Origin: an uncultured Desulfomonile sp.
GTDB taxonomy: Bacteria > Desulfobacterota > Desulfomonilia > Desulfomonilales > Desulfomonilaceae
Assembly (NCBI GenBank): GCA_903853735.1
Contig: CAINUH010000314.1
Coordinates: forward strand, 1 to 6,221
Direction: 5' to 3'
Length of the DNA stretch: 6,221 nucleotides
Shown here: positions 6,180 to 6,221 of the stretch, in pieces
Layout: every line of letters starts with the position of its first letter
How positions within the stretch are numbered: the first letter of the stretch is position 1
The notes under the pieces: model-generated
What the model saw: only the letters and a program-made list of their open reading frames with translations
Told to the model about the DNA's origin: nothing
Databases searched by the model: none
Translations under genes and position numbers: made by a program

Positions 6180-6221
6180 CGCGGAGTATTTCATTCGTGT
6201 TCTCAACATGTTGCAGGTGAA

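Noticed and set aside
1..6221. CRISPR array, tRNA or rRNA, insertion sequence or phage attachment site
   Set aside because: No regularly spaced direct repeats, cloverleaf, transposase or terminal inverted repeats are visible. The only substantial repeat is the coding duplication at 517-900.

Overview
The window is 6,221 bases of bacterial DNA at roughly even base composition. It has the dense layout of a free-living bacterium. The gene content (a ferritin-like/rubrerythrin-type protein, an orphan MeaB-type GTPase, a membrane-anchored penicillin-amidase-family protein, RdgB) would suit an anaerobic deltaproteobacterium (Desulfobacterota), such as a sulfate reducer or syntroph. That placement is inferred from protein flavour only; there is no rRNA or other taxonomic marker.

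Layout. Positions 1-1503 hold a leftward transcription unit. Its first gene encodes a 329-residue protein of unknown function with a C-terminal tandem duplication. Thirty bases further on is a ferritin-like di-iron protein that runs off the left edge. Positions 1504-1706 are a divergent control region with a good leftward sigma70-type promoter and a weaker rightward one. Positions 1707-5843 are a rightward unit: meaB, a penicillin-amidase-family gene that starts on a TTG overlapping the meaB stop, and rdgB 31 bases later. Positions 5844-6221 hold no firm gene, only a doubtful small helical open frame.

The rightward unit joins a G-protein chaperone of B12-dependent acyl-CoA mutases, a periplasm-facing Ntn-hydrolase-fold protein and a nucleotide-pool sanitising enzyme. 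No mutase gene is visible, and the three do not form an obvious pathway.

The most interesting feature is the penicillin-amidase-family protein. Its fold-level motifs, calcium-site residues and length are retained. However, the nucleophile position, the conserved DPH stretch and the oxyanion Asn are all replaced. In addition, all eight cysteines of the 811-residue protein fall in residues 267-520, several on positions that line the ancestral active site, including a CxxC. It looks like a dead or repurposed Ntn hydrolase. The unnamed duplicated protein next to a ferritin-like gene is the second item worth attention.
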